Source: Planctomycetaceae bacterium (GTDB lineage Bacteria; Planctomycetota; UBA1135; GCA-002686595). Taken from it: a stretch of 5,393 nt of DNA. Shown piece after piece: positions 1-5,393 of the stretch. A model generated the notes under the pieces. It ran no database searches and was not told the origin of the DNA. It saw nothing but the letters and a program-made list of their open reading frames with translations. Location: assembly GCA_013360535.1 (NCBI GenBank), contig JABWBL010000272.1, positions 1 through 5,393 on the forward strand, read 5' to 3'. Position 1 is the first letter of the stretch, and every line of letters starts with the position of its first letter. Both the position numbers and the translations under genes were made by a program.

Positions 1-221
1 GCGGGCAGGGCGAAGTGGAAGACGACGAGCGCCGAGACGACGAACAGCAGCATCGCGGGCAGCGTCTCGCGCGTGCGCAGCTCGAGCAGGAGGCGGAACG
101 CGCGGAAATCGACGCCCGCGAGCTCGATCCAGCGCCGCAGCCGGTCGACCGTCCACAGCGAGAGCGAGACGGTGAGGGAGCCGCTGCGCCGCGGTTTCCA
201 CGGGCCGCTGGGGCCGATCAT
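1..221 (-). CDS. ABC-2 type transporter permease, N-terminal part (runs off the left edge)
   Basis: Only the first 73 codons are in the window, so the identity rests on context and one membrane segment. The ATG at 221-219 overlaps the TGA of the upstream ATPase as ATGA, which fits translational coupling of the two halves of one exporter. The first 55 or so residues are basic and amphipathic and look cytosolic, with a segment reading WIELAGVDFRAF. A strongly hydrophobic stretch then begins near residue 56 (AMLLFVVSALVVFHFAL), which I take as the first membrane helix. Such permeases form the membrane channel through which the partner ATPase drives export; the substrate cannot be told. The part from LELRTRETLP onward also resembles the start of CcmB heme-exporter subunits as I remember them. 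The long soluble N-terminus and the type of ATPase argue for a generic ABC-2 permease instead. Confidence 0.7.
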   Translation of the reverse strand, partial: MIGPSGPWKPRRSGSLTVSLSLWTVDRLRRWIELAGVDFRAFRLLLELRTRETLPAMLLFVVSALVVFHFALP

Positions 222-1009
222 GACTCGATCGCCGCCACGAGGCTCTCGGCACGCTGCTCGTAATCGCCGCTGCCGGTGACGTTCGTGAAGATGCCCTCGA
301 GCGAACCACCCGGGCCCGCGCTCGCGAGCTCCTCGAACGTGCCCTGCGCGACGATGCGCCCGCCGCTCAGGATCGCGATGCGCGTGCACAGGCGCTCGAC
401 CACGTCCATCACGTGCGAGCTGAACAGCACCGCGCGCCCCGATTGCGCGAGGCGGCGCAGCACTTCCTTCACCACGAGCTGCGAGTGCACGTCGAGCCCG
501 CTCAGCGGCTCGTCGAACACGAGCACCTCGGGCGCGTGCAGCAGCGCACTCGTGAGCAGTACCTTCTGCCGCATGCCCTTCGACAGCTCCGCGATGCGCG
601 ACGCCGCGCGCTCGCCGATCTCGAACGTGTCGAGGCACGCCTTCGCGCGCCGCTCGATCGTCGCGTCATCGAGCCCGTGCACGCGTCCGACGAAGATCAG
701 GAACTCCGCCACCGTCAGCGACTCGTACAGGATCGCGTTCTCGGGCACGTACCCGACGCGCTTCTTGATCTCGAGCGCGTCCTTGCGCGGATCGAATCCG
801 CACACGCGGATCTCGCCCTCGAACGCCGGCAGGATCCCGAGCAGCAGCTTGATCGTCGTGCTCTTCCCCGACCCGTTCGGCCCGACATAGCCGACGATCT
901 CGCCCGCGTGGACGTCGAGGTCAATGCCGTCGAGCACGAGCTTGGTGTCGAAGCGCTTGGCGATTCCGCGCAACGACAGAACAGGCGAGGCAGGCATGGG
1001 GGAATCCAT
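218..1009 (-). CDS. ABC transporter ATP-binding protein (ABC-2 exporter type)
   Basis: This is the 263-residue ATPase subunit of an ABC exporter; it hydrolyses ATP at the inner face of the cytoplasmic membrane to power the permease encoded just downstream. All nucleotide-binding motifs are present: Walker A GPNGSGKST (residues 43-51), signature LSKGMR (142-147), Walker B VLVFDEP (162-168), D-loop SGLD (170-173) and the switch histidine in SSHVMD (H199). The Q-loop reads GYVPE (86-90), with glutamate where many ABC proteins carry glutamine; I believe this is common in the ABC-2 subfamily, so activity is not in doubt. After the core comes a short tail (about 220-263) typical of these ATPases. 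I chose ATG at 1009 (MDSPMP); ATG at 997 (MPASP) is equally possible and neither has a clear Shine-Dalgarno sequence. An upstream in-frame start at 1078 would overlap the divergent gene and is unlikely. Substrate unknown. Confidence 0.93.
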   Translation of the reverse strand: MDSPMPASPVLSLRGIAKRFDTKLVLDGIDLDVHAGEIVGYVGPNGSGKSTTIKLLLGILPAFEGEIRVCGFDPRKDALEIKKRVGYVPENAILYESLTVAEFLIFVGRVHGLDDATIERRAKACLDTFEIGERAASRIAELSKGMRQKVLLTSALLHAPEVLVFDEPLSGLDVHSQLVVKEVLRRLAQSGRAVLFSSHVMDVVERLCTRIAILSGGRIVAQGTFEELASAGPGGSLEGIFTNVTGSGDYEQRAESLVAAIES

Positions 1010-1065
1010 GGGGGCGAGAGGATAACTTGGGCGCGTCGCGTGGCTTCGTCGCGCGCCCACTTCCC
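1010..1065. promoter_or_regulatory. Divergent intergenic region between ABC ATPase and LRR gene
   Basis: These 56 bases must hold the start signals for two genes transcribed away from each other. On the minus strand, TATCCT (1024-1019) is a -10-like hexamer ending 9 nt before the ATPase ATG. On the plus strand, the overlapping GATAAC/TAACTT (1021-1028) could serve the LRR gene with a leader of about 31-33 nt. Neither has a recognisable -35 box. An 8-bp GC-rich inverted repeat, TGGGCGCG (1028-1035) and CGCGCCCA (1052-1059), lies 6 nt before the LRR ATG and could be an operator or a leader hairpin, but such repeats arise easily in DNA of this composition. Confidence 0.25.
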
Positions 1066-2361
1066 ATGAGCGAAACACCGCCTTTTCAGATCTACGAGAG
1101 CGGCGACACCCGTTCGCTGCGGCTGGAGAGCGATCGACTCGATGCGTGCCTGCAGTTCGCGCGTGAGCAGGGCATCGACCGGCTCGACCTGTCGTCGTTC
1201 CACGGGTTCGGTGAGACGGACGTCGAGTTCCTGCGCGACCATCGCCACATCCGGGCCATTTCGGTTCTCTTGGTGGGCGCGCTCGACTTGAGCGGACTGC
1301 GCCATCTGGAACGGCTGGAGGAGCTCCACATCGATGGCATCGCCCGCATGCCGGACTTTGGCGAGCTTCCGCACCTCCGGAGGCTCATGGTCACCTGCAA
1401 GGGCAAGCTGCGGCTGTCGGAAGCGAACGGCGCATTGCGCGACCTGTGCTTGTCGAGCTACTCGCCGAAATCCAAGGACTTGAGCGAGCTGCCGACGCTG
1501 CCTGAGCTGGAGGCGCTGTCGTTGAACGGAGGCAGCGTGCTTTCGCTCGAGGGAATCGAGAGATTCGCCGGGCTCAAGGATGTCCAGCTGAGCCGTTTGC
1601 CGCGCTTGACGTCGATCGTGCCGGTGACGCGCTTGACGGGGCTGAAGGAACTGCGGTTCAGGGACTGCAAGCGGATCGGGAACCATGCCACCATCGTTGC
1701 GGCGAAGGCACTGACATGGCTGGGGTACATCAACTGTGGCTCGATGCCATCGATCTCGTTCCTGAACGACATGCCGGCGCTGACTCACTTCAGCTTCGCG
1801 GGAACGCTCGTTGAAGACGGCAATCTGGAGCCGCTCTTCCGACTCAAGTGGGCCGGTTTCCACAACAAGCCGCACTACTCTCACAGGTATGAGGATGTGA
1901 TCGGTCGCATCAACCCCGAAACGCACGCGTACCTTTTGCAGTTGCAGGCCAGCATTCGTCGCGGATCTCGGAACGAGCGCTTCGCCTACCGGCTCTTCTG
2001 GTTCCTCGAGGACTGCGGGTTCGAGTTTCGGGGACTCACGGCGCCGCCAGGTGTCGAGGGCCGGTGCTTTCTCGGCCATGACCACGTAGTCCGCGTCACG
2101 GATGACTTCGTGAAGGATCGCCGCACGTTGCTGTTCCATCCGCTCGGAGCCGAACCTACGCGGTTGGAGTCGGATCCGGAGCATCCGATCGAACTGTCGG
2201 AGCTGCTGGCGCGGTACGCAGCGAAGATCACCGAGCAGGATCGCGCCGAGAACGAGGCCCATTTCGCGTGGGCCAAGCCGCGCGATCGCTCCGAGGAACT
2301 CCTGCTCGAGCAGGCAAAGACTCTGCGGCTGGTGCTGCCGCACTTTCTCGCGGGTACGTGA
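1066..2361 (+). CDS. Leucine-rich-repeat protein with an unassigned C-terminal region
   Basis: This 431-residue protein has no signal peptide or membrane segment visible and is probably cytosolic. Residues about 35-265 contain successive leucine-rich units of roughly 20-23 residues, for example LSGLRHLERLEELHIDGI (75-92), LPTLPELEALSLNGG (142-156), FAGLKDVQLSRL (167-178) and LTGLKELRFRDC (190-201). Such repeats build a curved solenoid that usually binds protein. The solenoid appears to end with a cap-like segment rich in aromatic and charged residues, including FAGTLVEDGNLEPL (244-257) and NKPHYSHRYED (267-277). The remainder (about 300-431) is a mixed helix/strand region with HVVRVTDDFVKDRRTLLFHP (340-359) that I cannot assign to a family. 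I chose ATG 1066; a TTG at 1027 in the same frame has AGAGG five bases upstream and would add 13 residues. G+C is lower than in the neighbours (about 53-65% in sampled lines), suggesting a different origin. The gene stands alone between divergent and convergent neighbours. Function unknown; a role in protein binding is inference from the fold only. Confidence 0.85.
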   Translation: MSETPPFQIYESGDTRSLRLESDRLDACLQFAREQGIDRLDLSSFHGFGETDVEFLRDHRHIRAISVLLVGALDLSGLRHLERLEELHIDGIARMPDFGELPHLRRLMVTCKGKLRLSEANGALRDLCLSSYSPKSKDLSELPTLPELEALSLNGGSVLSLEGIERFAGLKDVQLSRLPRLTSIVPVTRLTGLKELRFRDCKRIGNHATIVAAKALTWLGYINCGSMPSISFLNDMPALTHFSFAGTLVEDGNLEPLFRLKWAGFHNKPHYSHRYEDVIGRINPETHAYLLQLQASIRRGSRNERFAYRLFWFLEDCGFEFRGLTAPPGVEGRCFLGHDHVVRVTDDFVKDRRTLLFHPLGAEPTRLESDPEHPIELSELLARYAAKITEQDRAENEAHFAWAKPRDRSEELLLEQAKTLRLVLPHFLAGT

Positions 2362-2368
2362 TCAGTAC

Positions 2369-2458
2369 CGTGCCAGAGCAGTTTTTTCGGCGAGCGGAGG
2401 GAGGCGAAGGCGTGGCCGGAGGAGCGGGACGCTCGTCGAGAAAAACTGCTCCGGCACG
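2369..2458. repeat. Long near-perfect inverted repeat (hairpin element) between convergent genes
   Basis: The left arm (2369-2396) and right arm (2430-2458) are complementary over 28 paired positions: 26 Watson-Crick pairs, one G-T pair (2390 with 2436) and one A-C mismatch (2375 with 2452), plus one bulged G at 2440. The outer 18 bases read CGTGCC, then A or G, then GAGCAGTTTTT on each strand. The loop (2397-2429) is 33 nt and purine-rich on the plus strand. The element fills most of the 106-bp gap between the stops of the LRR gene and pta. Its T/A runs lie inside the stem rather than after it, so it does not look like a factor-independent terminator in either direction. It could be a small dispersed repeat of the REP or MITE kind, or a structured 3' end protecting both transcripts. 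Confidence 0.75.
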
Positions 2459-2467
2459 AGGGCGCGC

Positions 2468-3418
2468 TCAGTTGGAGAGGACGGAGGCGATCGTGGCGAC
2501 GTGGACGATGTCGTCGGCGGAGCAGCCGCGGGAGAGGTCCATGAAGGGTTGGGAGAGGCCTTGGACGAGCGGGCCGAGCGCGGTGGCGCCGGCGAGGCGT
2601 TGGGTGAGCTTGTAGCCGATGTTGCCGGCGTCGAGGTCGGGGAAGATGAGCACGTTGGCGCGGCCGGAGAGCGGCGAGCCGGGGCACTTCTTCTCGGCGA
2701 CCGACGGCACGATGGCGGCGTCGAGTTGAAGCTCGCCATCGCAGGTCAGGTTGGGCGCGCGGCGCTTGAGGAGCTCGAGCGCCTTCGTGACCTTGTCGAC
2801 GTCGGGGTGCTGGGCCGAGCCCTTGGTCGAGAACGAGAGCAGCGCGACCTTCGGCGTCTCGCCGACGAGGCGGCGGTGGCTTTCGGCGGCGGCGATCGCG
2901 ATGTCGACGAGCTGCTCGGAAGTCGGATTCGGCACGACGCCGCAGTCGGCGTACGTCAGCGCACGATCCTTGAAGATCATCAGGAAACACGACGAGAGCG
3001 TCTTGCAGCCCTGCGCGAGCCCGACGACCTGCAGGCCGGCGCGCAACACGTCCGCCGTCGCCGCTTCGCTGCCCGACACGCCGCCCTGGCAGTCGCCGGT
3101 GCGCACGAGCATTGCTCCGAAGAAGAGCGGCTCCTGGATCTTCCTTCGCGCCTCGTCGAGCGTCATGCCCTTCGACTTGCGCAGCTCGTAGAGCTCGGCC
3201 GCGAACTTCTCGAGGCGCGGGTCGCGTTGGATGCGGATCGCCTCGACGCCCGCGGGCGCGCTCCCCATGCGGCCGTCGTCGAGCAGCACCGGCTCGCAGA
3301 TACCCTTCTGCTGCAGCGTCGCCGCCGCCTGCCTCACGCGCGCGTCCTGGGCCTCGGGCAGCACGATGCGCCGCGGGTTGCGGCGCGCCTTCTCCGACAG
3401 TTCGAGCAGCAAATCCAT
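2468..3418 (-). CDS. pta: Phosphate acetyltransferase (short form)
   Basis: Pta transfers the acetyl group between acetyl-CoA and phosphate (acetyl-CoA + Pi = acetyl phosphate + CoA) in the cytosol; with acetate kinase it makes ATP and acetate, or activates acetate. The 316 residues match the short Pta form with only the PTA/PTB catalytic domain, lacking the N-terminal DRTGG/AAA part of the E. coli enzyme. Visible family motifs are RRIVLPEA (16-23), [16 protein letters not shown] (160-175), [10 protein letters not shown] (193-202), LQLDAAIVP (230-238), [13 protein letters not shown] (258-270) and [12 protein letters not shown] (294-305). The Ser-Arg pair (296-297) and Asp303 correspond to Ser309, Arg310 and Asp316 that I recall as active-site residues of the Methanosarcina enzyme. 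The loop [16 protein letters not shown] (109-124) departs from the usual ADGxVxGA form. It is last in the operon, 18 bp after the small AtuA-like gene, with only a weak GGAAA Shine-Dalgarno. Phosphate butyryltransferase is a less likely alternative. Confidence 0.93.
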   Translation of the reverse strand: MDLLLELSEKARRNPRRIVLPEAQDARVRQAAATLQQKGICEPVLLDDGRMGSAPAGVEAIRIQRDPRLEKFAAELYELRKSKGMTLDEARRKIQEPLFFGAMLVRTGDCQGGVSGSEAATADVLRAGLQVVGLAQGCKTLSSCFLMIFKDRALTYADCGVVPNPTSEQLVDIAIAAAESHRRLVGETPKVALLSFSTKGSAQHPDVDKVTKALELLKRRAPNLTCDGELQLDAAIVPSVAEKKCPGSPLSGRANVLIFPDLDAGNIGYKLTQRLAGATALGPLVQGLSQPFMDLSRGCSADDIVHVATIASVLSN

Positions 3419-3436
3419 GGAGTTTCCGTGGGGGAG

Positions 3437-3781
3437 CTAGTGGGGCGTCGCGTCGAGCACGGACTGCGGCACGTCGAGCTCGAGCCGCAGCAGCGCGAGG
3501 CCGTGCGTCTTGCCCTGCGCGTCCGTGCGCAGGCTCGCCGAGCCGCCGCCGCCGAGGCTGTCCTGCAGGATGAAGTTGAGCACACGCAGGCTTGGCGCCT
3601 CGTAGCGCTTCACGCCACCAGCGTTGATCGCGGCCATGTGACGGCGCACGACTTCCGTCGTCAGCGCGCTCGCGAGGAACGTGTAGGCGGCGTCGGAACG
3701 CGCCATCACGCCGACGTTGGAACCTTCGCCCTTGTCTCCGGAGCGGGCGTCGGCGATGCGGATGAGCGGCACGAGGGGCAT
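3437..3781 (-). CDS. AtuA-related small protein (AtuA C-terminal ferredoxin-like domain, stand-alone)
   Basis: This 114-residue protein matches the C-terminal ferredoxin-fold-like domain that forms the end of full-length AtuA proteins of acyclic terpene utilisation. Recognisable features are IRIADARSGDKGEGSNVG (8-24, the charged Gly-rich motif near the N-terminus of the domain), a central VKRYEAPSLRVLNFIL segment (57-72), and the LGGGGSASLRTDAQGK stretch (76-91) near the C-terminus, followed by a beta-rich end LALLRLELDVP. I start it at ATG 3781 because GGAGG lies seven bases upstream, right after the stop of the preceding gene; a longer open frame reaching 4531 runs antiphase through that gene and is not real. 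It follows the AtuA N-terminal gene by 14 bp and precedes pta by 18 bp, so the three are very likely co-transcribed. It probably forms a complex with the upstream protein to rebuild the two-domain AtuA. Its biochemical activity is not established to my knowledge. Confidence 0.88.
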   Translation of the reverse strand: MPLVPLIRIADARSGDKGEGSNVGVMARSDAAYTFLASALTTEVVRRHMAAINAGGVKRYEAPSLRVLNFILQDSLGGGGSASLRTDAQGKTHGLALLRLELDVPQSVLDATPH

Positions 3782-3788
3782 GGGTTGT

Positions 3789-3793
3789 CCTCC
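3789..3793 (-). promoter_or_regulatory. Shine-Dalgarno site GGAGG deciding the start of the small AtuA-like gene
   Basis: On the minus strand GGAGG sits 3 nt after the TGA of the upstream AtuA gene and 7 nt before the ATG at 3781. It is the strongest ribosome-binding site in the window and fixes the short start. It also suggests that ribosomes finishing the first gene can re-initiate on the second. Confidence 0.75.
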
Positions 3794-3795
3794 GA

Positions 3796-5169
3796 TCAAG
3801 ACTCGAACACGCTGACCTTGGTCGCGACCTTGTCCTTGCGCATCAACGCCGGCCAGAAGCCGATGATCTCGGTCGCGTGCGGACGGCCACCGGCGAAACC
3901 GGTGACGCCCGGCGGGCCCGAGGTGACGAGCGGGACGAGCTCGTAGCCAAAACGCTCGATCTTCGCCTTGTCCGCGCCCTTCACGCCGATGCGCAGCACG
4001 ACTTCGTTCGGCTCGTCGGCGTGCGGCACCGCGATGCCGGCGTGGCACACGTTCGCACCGACGAACTCGACGGTCTTCTCCTGCTCGCTGAACGTGCAAC
4101 CGTCGTAGGCGAGGCGCTTCCACACGATCTCGGCGCACAGCTTCGCCTTGGCGAGCGCGTCCGGGCCGCTGATCGTCAGTTGCCCGAGCGCCTTCCAGCC
4201 GTCCTGGTAGCTGATCGACACCTTGTAGGTCGGCGTCGGCGCCGAGCCCTTCGCGCCCGTGCAACGCACGCGATCGGGCCCGACCTGCTCCATGCGGATC
4301 GACGTGAAGTCGGCGCCGCAGTCCGGGCCGATGTAGTTGCGCGGGTCGCCCATCTCGTACACGAGCTGGTGCAGGATCGTGCGCGGCGTGACCAAACCAC
4401 CCGTGCCCGCGTGCTTGGTGACGACGAACGAGCCGTCGGCGGAAGCCTCGATGATCGGATAACCGACCATCGCCATGTCGGGGACCGAGCGCCAATCGAC
4501 GTAGTTGCCGCCGGTGCACTGCGCGCCGCACTCGACGATGTGGCCCGCGATCGTGCCGGCCGCGAGCAGGTCGAACTGGTCGCGTTTCCAGCCAAATTCG
4601 TGGATCAGGGGGCCGAGCACGAGGCCGGGGTCGGTGCCGCGGCCGGTGATGACGATCTGCGCGCCTTGGTCGAGCGCCTCGGCGGTGGGGAAGGCGCCGA
4701 GGTAGACGTTTGCGCTCGAGACGCGTTCGCGCACGCTCGCCAGCGGCGCCCCGGTGTCCATGTTGGCGAGCGTCTCGCCGCCCGCGAGCAGGCTGTCGAG
4801 CTGGCCGTAGATGTCGTCACCCTCGACGACCGCGACCTTGACGCCCTTGAAGCCGTGCTTGCGCAGCACGCCGAGCGTCGCTTCCTTGCAGGCCATCGGG
4901 TTCACGCCGCCGGCGTTGGCGACGACCTTGATGCCCTTCTTCACGAGCTCGGGCGCCGTGCGGTCGACCATCCGGATGAAGTCGGTCGCGAAGCCCTTCG
5001 ACGGGTCCCGCAGGTACTGCTTCTGCAGGATGCTCATCGTCACCTCGGCGAGGTAATCGAGCGTCAGGTAGTCGATCGGGCCCTCGCGGCACAGGCGGAT
5101 CGGCCCGAGCAGCGAGTCGCCCCAGAAACCCTGACCGTTGGCGACGAGCACCTTGTCCTTGCGCGGCAT
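3796..5169 (-). CDS. AtuA/DUF1446 family protein (acyclic terpene utilisation type)
   Basis: This 457-residue cytosolic protein covers the DUF1446 (PF07287) core of AtuA. Pseudomonas atuA belongs to the cluster for citronellol/geraniol breakdown, but family members also occur in other acyl-CoA catabolic loci, and the reaction is not known to me. Family signatures run along the whole length: NGQGFWGDS (11-19), DYLTLDYLAEVTM (33-45), NAGGVNPMACKEA (85-97), GDDI (117-120), ANVYLGAFP (153-161), AQIVITGRGTDP (170-181), VECGAQCTGGNY (212-223), GYPIIEASADGSFVVTKH (236-253) with GTGG (255-258), and SGPPGVTGFAGGRP (417-430). The ferredoxin-like C-terminal domain of full-length AtuA is missing here and is encoded by the next gene. 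The ATG at 5169 is supported by AAAGGA ending seven bases upstream and by the family N-terminus beginning at once. It is first in the operon with the small AtuA-like gene and pta; a -10-like TAGAAT lies upstream. The substrate is unknown; terpene catabolism is only one option. Confidence 0.93.
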   Translation of the reverse strand: MPRKDKVLVANGQGFWGDSLLGPIRLCREGPIDYLTLDYLAEVTMSILQKQYLRDPSKGFATDFIRMVDRTAPELVKKGIKVVANAGGVNPMACKEATLGVLRKHGFKGVKVAVVEGDDIYGQLDSLLAGGETLANMDTGAPLASVRERVSSANVYLGAFPTAEALDQGAQIVITGRGTDPGLVLGPLIHEFGWKRDQFDLLAAGTIAGHIVECGAQCTGGNYVDWRSVPDMAMVGYPIIEASADGSFVVTKHAGTGGLVTPRTILHQLVYEMGDPRNYIGPDCGADFTSIRMEQVGPDRVRCTGAKGSAPTPTYKVSISYQDGWKALGQLTISGPDALAKAKLCAEIVWKRLAYDGCTFSEQEKTVEFVGANVCHAGIAVPHADEPNEVVLRIGVKGADKAKIERFGYELVPLVTSGPPGVTGFAGGRPHATEIIGFWPALMRKDKVATKVSVFES

Positions 5170-5193
5170 CGGATGGTCCTTTCGAGCGCGAGG

Positions 5194-5199
5194 ATTCTA
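5194..5199 (-). promoter_or_regulatory. Candidate -10 box TAGAAT for the atuA-like/pta operon
   Basis: TAGAAT on the minus strand matches the sigma-70 -10 consensus at five of six positions. A start about 7 nt downstream, near 5187, would give a leader of roughly 18 nt carrying the AAAGGA ribosome-binding site at 5182-5177. No -35 box stands out 16-18 bp upstream, so the call rests on position and one hexamer. Confidence 0.4.
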
Positions 5200-5231
5200 G
5201 CGGCGGCACCCGCTCCCCGTTCCGCGCGAGC

Positions 5232-5241
5232 CCGGATCCGG
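5232..5241. promoter_or_regulatory. Perfect 10-bp palindrome CCGGATCCGG between divergent promoters
   Basis: This palindrome lies in the 86-bp divergent gap, just upstream of the candidate pcp -10 box. A regulator bound here could affect pcp and possibly the operon promoter. Palindromes of this length are not rare in GC-rich DNA, so it may be chance. Confidence 0.2.
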
Positions 5242-5243
5242 CG

Positions 5244-5249
5244 TAGATT
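5244..5249 (+). promoter_or_regulatory. Candidate -10 box TAGATT for a leaderless pcp transcript
   Basis: TAGATT fits the TANNNT form of a -10 box and ends 6 nt before the GTG start at 5256. A transcript starting at the usual distance would begin at the start codon itself. This agrees with the lack of a Shine-Dalgarno sequence before the GTG. There is no clear -35 box. Confidence 0.35.
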
Positions 5250-5255
5250 GGCGCC

Positions 5256-5393
5256 GTGCCGCTCCCGCTCGTGCTCGTCACCGGTTTTGGTCCCTTCGAG
5301 GACCGCCGCAACAACCCCAGCCGCGCCATCGCCGCCGCCCTCGAGCGCGACCCGCCCGCCGGCCTGCGCGTGCGCTCCTGCGAGCTGCCCGTC
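5256..5393 (+). CDS. pcp: Pyroglutamyl-peptidase I (peptidase family C15), N-terminal part (runs off the right edge)
   Basis: The enzyme removes N-terminal pyroglutamate from peptides in the cytosol. Only 46 codons are present. They begin with the family hallmark VTGFGPFEDRRNNPSRA (residues 8-24), followed by a helix and a second strand ending CELPV (42-46), as in C15 peptidases of about 200-220 residues. F11, F14 and N20 have the same spacing as the pyroglutamate-pocket residues Phe10, Phe13 and Asn19 that I recall from characterised bacterial enzymes. The common Gly-Gly after the second Phe is Glu-Asp here. The catalytic Glu, Cys and His lie beyond the window. An in-frame TAG at 5244 rules out a longer start, leaving GTG 5256; GTG 5271 would cut into the first beta strand. 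The gene diverges from the atuA-like operon across 86 bp. I see no functional link between them. Confidence 0.88.
   Translation, partial: MPLPLVLVTGFGPFEDRRNNPSRAIAAALERDPPAGLRVRSCELPV

Noticed and set aside
1..1009. Heme-exporter (CcmA/CcmB) identity for the ABC pair
   Set aside because: The LELRTRETLP segment recalls CcmB, but about 55 soluble residues precede the first membrane helix, the 263-residue ATPase is longer than typical CcmA, and no cytochrome maturation genes are visible.
715..2343. A 542-codon open frame on the minus strand, antisense to the LRR gene and running into the ABC gene
   Set aside because: Its translation is rich in Arg, Gln and Ser and shows no domain pattern, it spans the divergent start region, and it is out of frame with the clear ABC protein. 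High-GC genes commonly leave such shadow frames. The plus-strand frame has regular LRR spacing.
2369..2458. A bidirectional factor-independent terminator between the LRR gene and pta
   Set aside because: The T/A tracts are paired within the stem instead of following a GC stem, and I find no more than about three base pairs directly before either T run. A factor-dependent or other 3'-end role remains possible.
2501..3946. A 481-codon plus-strand open frame across pta and the small AtuA-like gene
   Set aside because: It is antisense to two confidently recognised genes and its product is low-complexity Arg/Ala/Glu-rich, as expected of a shadow frame.
3437..4531. A long 364-codon reading of the small AtuA-like gene, starting inside the upstream gene
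   Set aside because: The first 250 codons are an Arg-rich out-of-frame reading of the AtuA gene. The GGAGG site before ATG 3781 and the family match beginning there set the short start.
1..5393. CRISPR array, tRNA or rRNA genes, transposase, prophage or toxin-antitoxin pair
   Set aside because: I saw no regularly spaced direct repeats, no tRNA- or rRNA-like sequence, and no recognisable transposase, integrase or toxin motifs. All regions without a gene are shorter than 110 bases.

Overview
This is a compact, protein-coding stretch of a high-GC bacterial chromosome with no RNA genes, CRISPR array, transposase or phage genes that I can see. The 60-base lines I counted by hand give about 63-73% G+C in the ABC, AtuA and Pta genes, and about 53-65% in the gene at 1066-2361. 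The gene set does not fix a phylum. A soil or aquatic lineage such as Myxococcota, Planctomycetota, Acidobacteriota or a high-GC proteobacterium would fit, but this is inference.

Layout from left to right. (1) On the minus strand at 1-1009 lies an ABC exporter pair: an ATPase (218-1009), and the start of its membrane permease (221 down to the window edge), joined by an ATGA stop/start overlap. (2) Divergent from it on the plus strand, 1066-2361 encodes a 431-residue leucine-rich-repeat protein with an unassigned C-terminal part. Its base composition is lower in G+C than its neighbours. (3) The 106-bp convergent gap at 2362-2467 is largely filled by a long, almost perfect inverted repeat (about 28 paired positions around a 33-nt loop). 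It is not a standard terminator and may be a dispersed repeat or an RNA hairpin. (4) On the minus strand at 5169-2468 is a tight three-gene operon: an AtuA/DUF1446-family protein, a separate small protein matching the C-terminal ferredoxin-like domain of AtuA, and a short-form phosphate acetyltransferase (pta). (5) Divergent from the operon, at 5256 to the window end, is the start of a pyroglutamyl-peptidase I gene (pcp) with a GTG start and a -10-like box placed as expected for a leaderless transcript.

Functionally, the operon looks metabolic. AtuA-type proteins occur in acyclic terpene and related acyl-CoA degradation loci. Pta interconverts acetyl-CoA and acetyl phosphate, so it could drain the acetyl-CoA end product. 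No acetate kinase is visible in the window. The ABC pair, the LRR gene and pcp show no clear functional link to the operon. I see no convincing complete new biological system. The items most worth a second look are the hairpin element at 2369-2458, the LRR protein with its unassigned C-terminus, and the pairing of a split AtuA with Pta.
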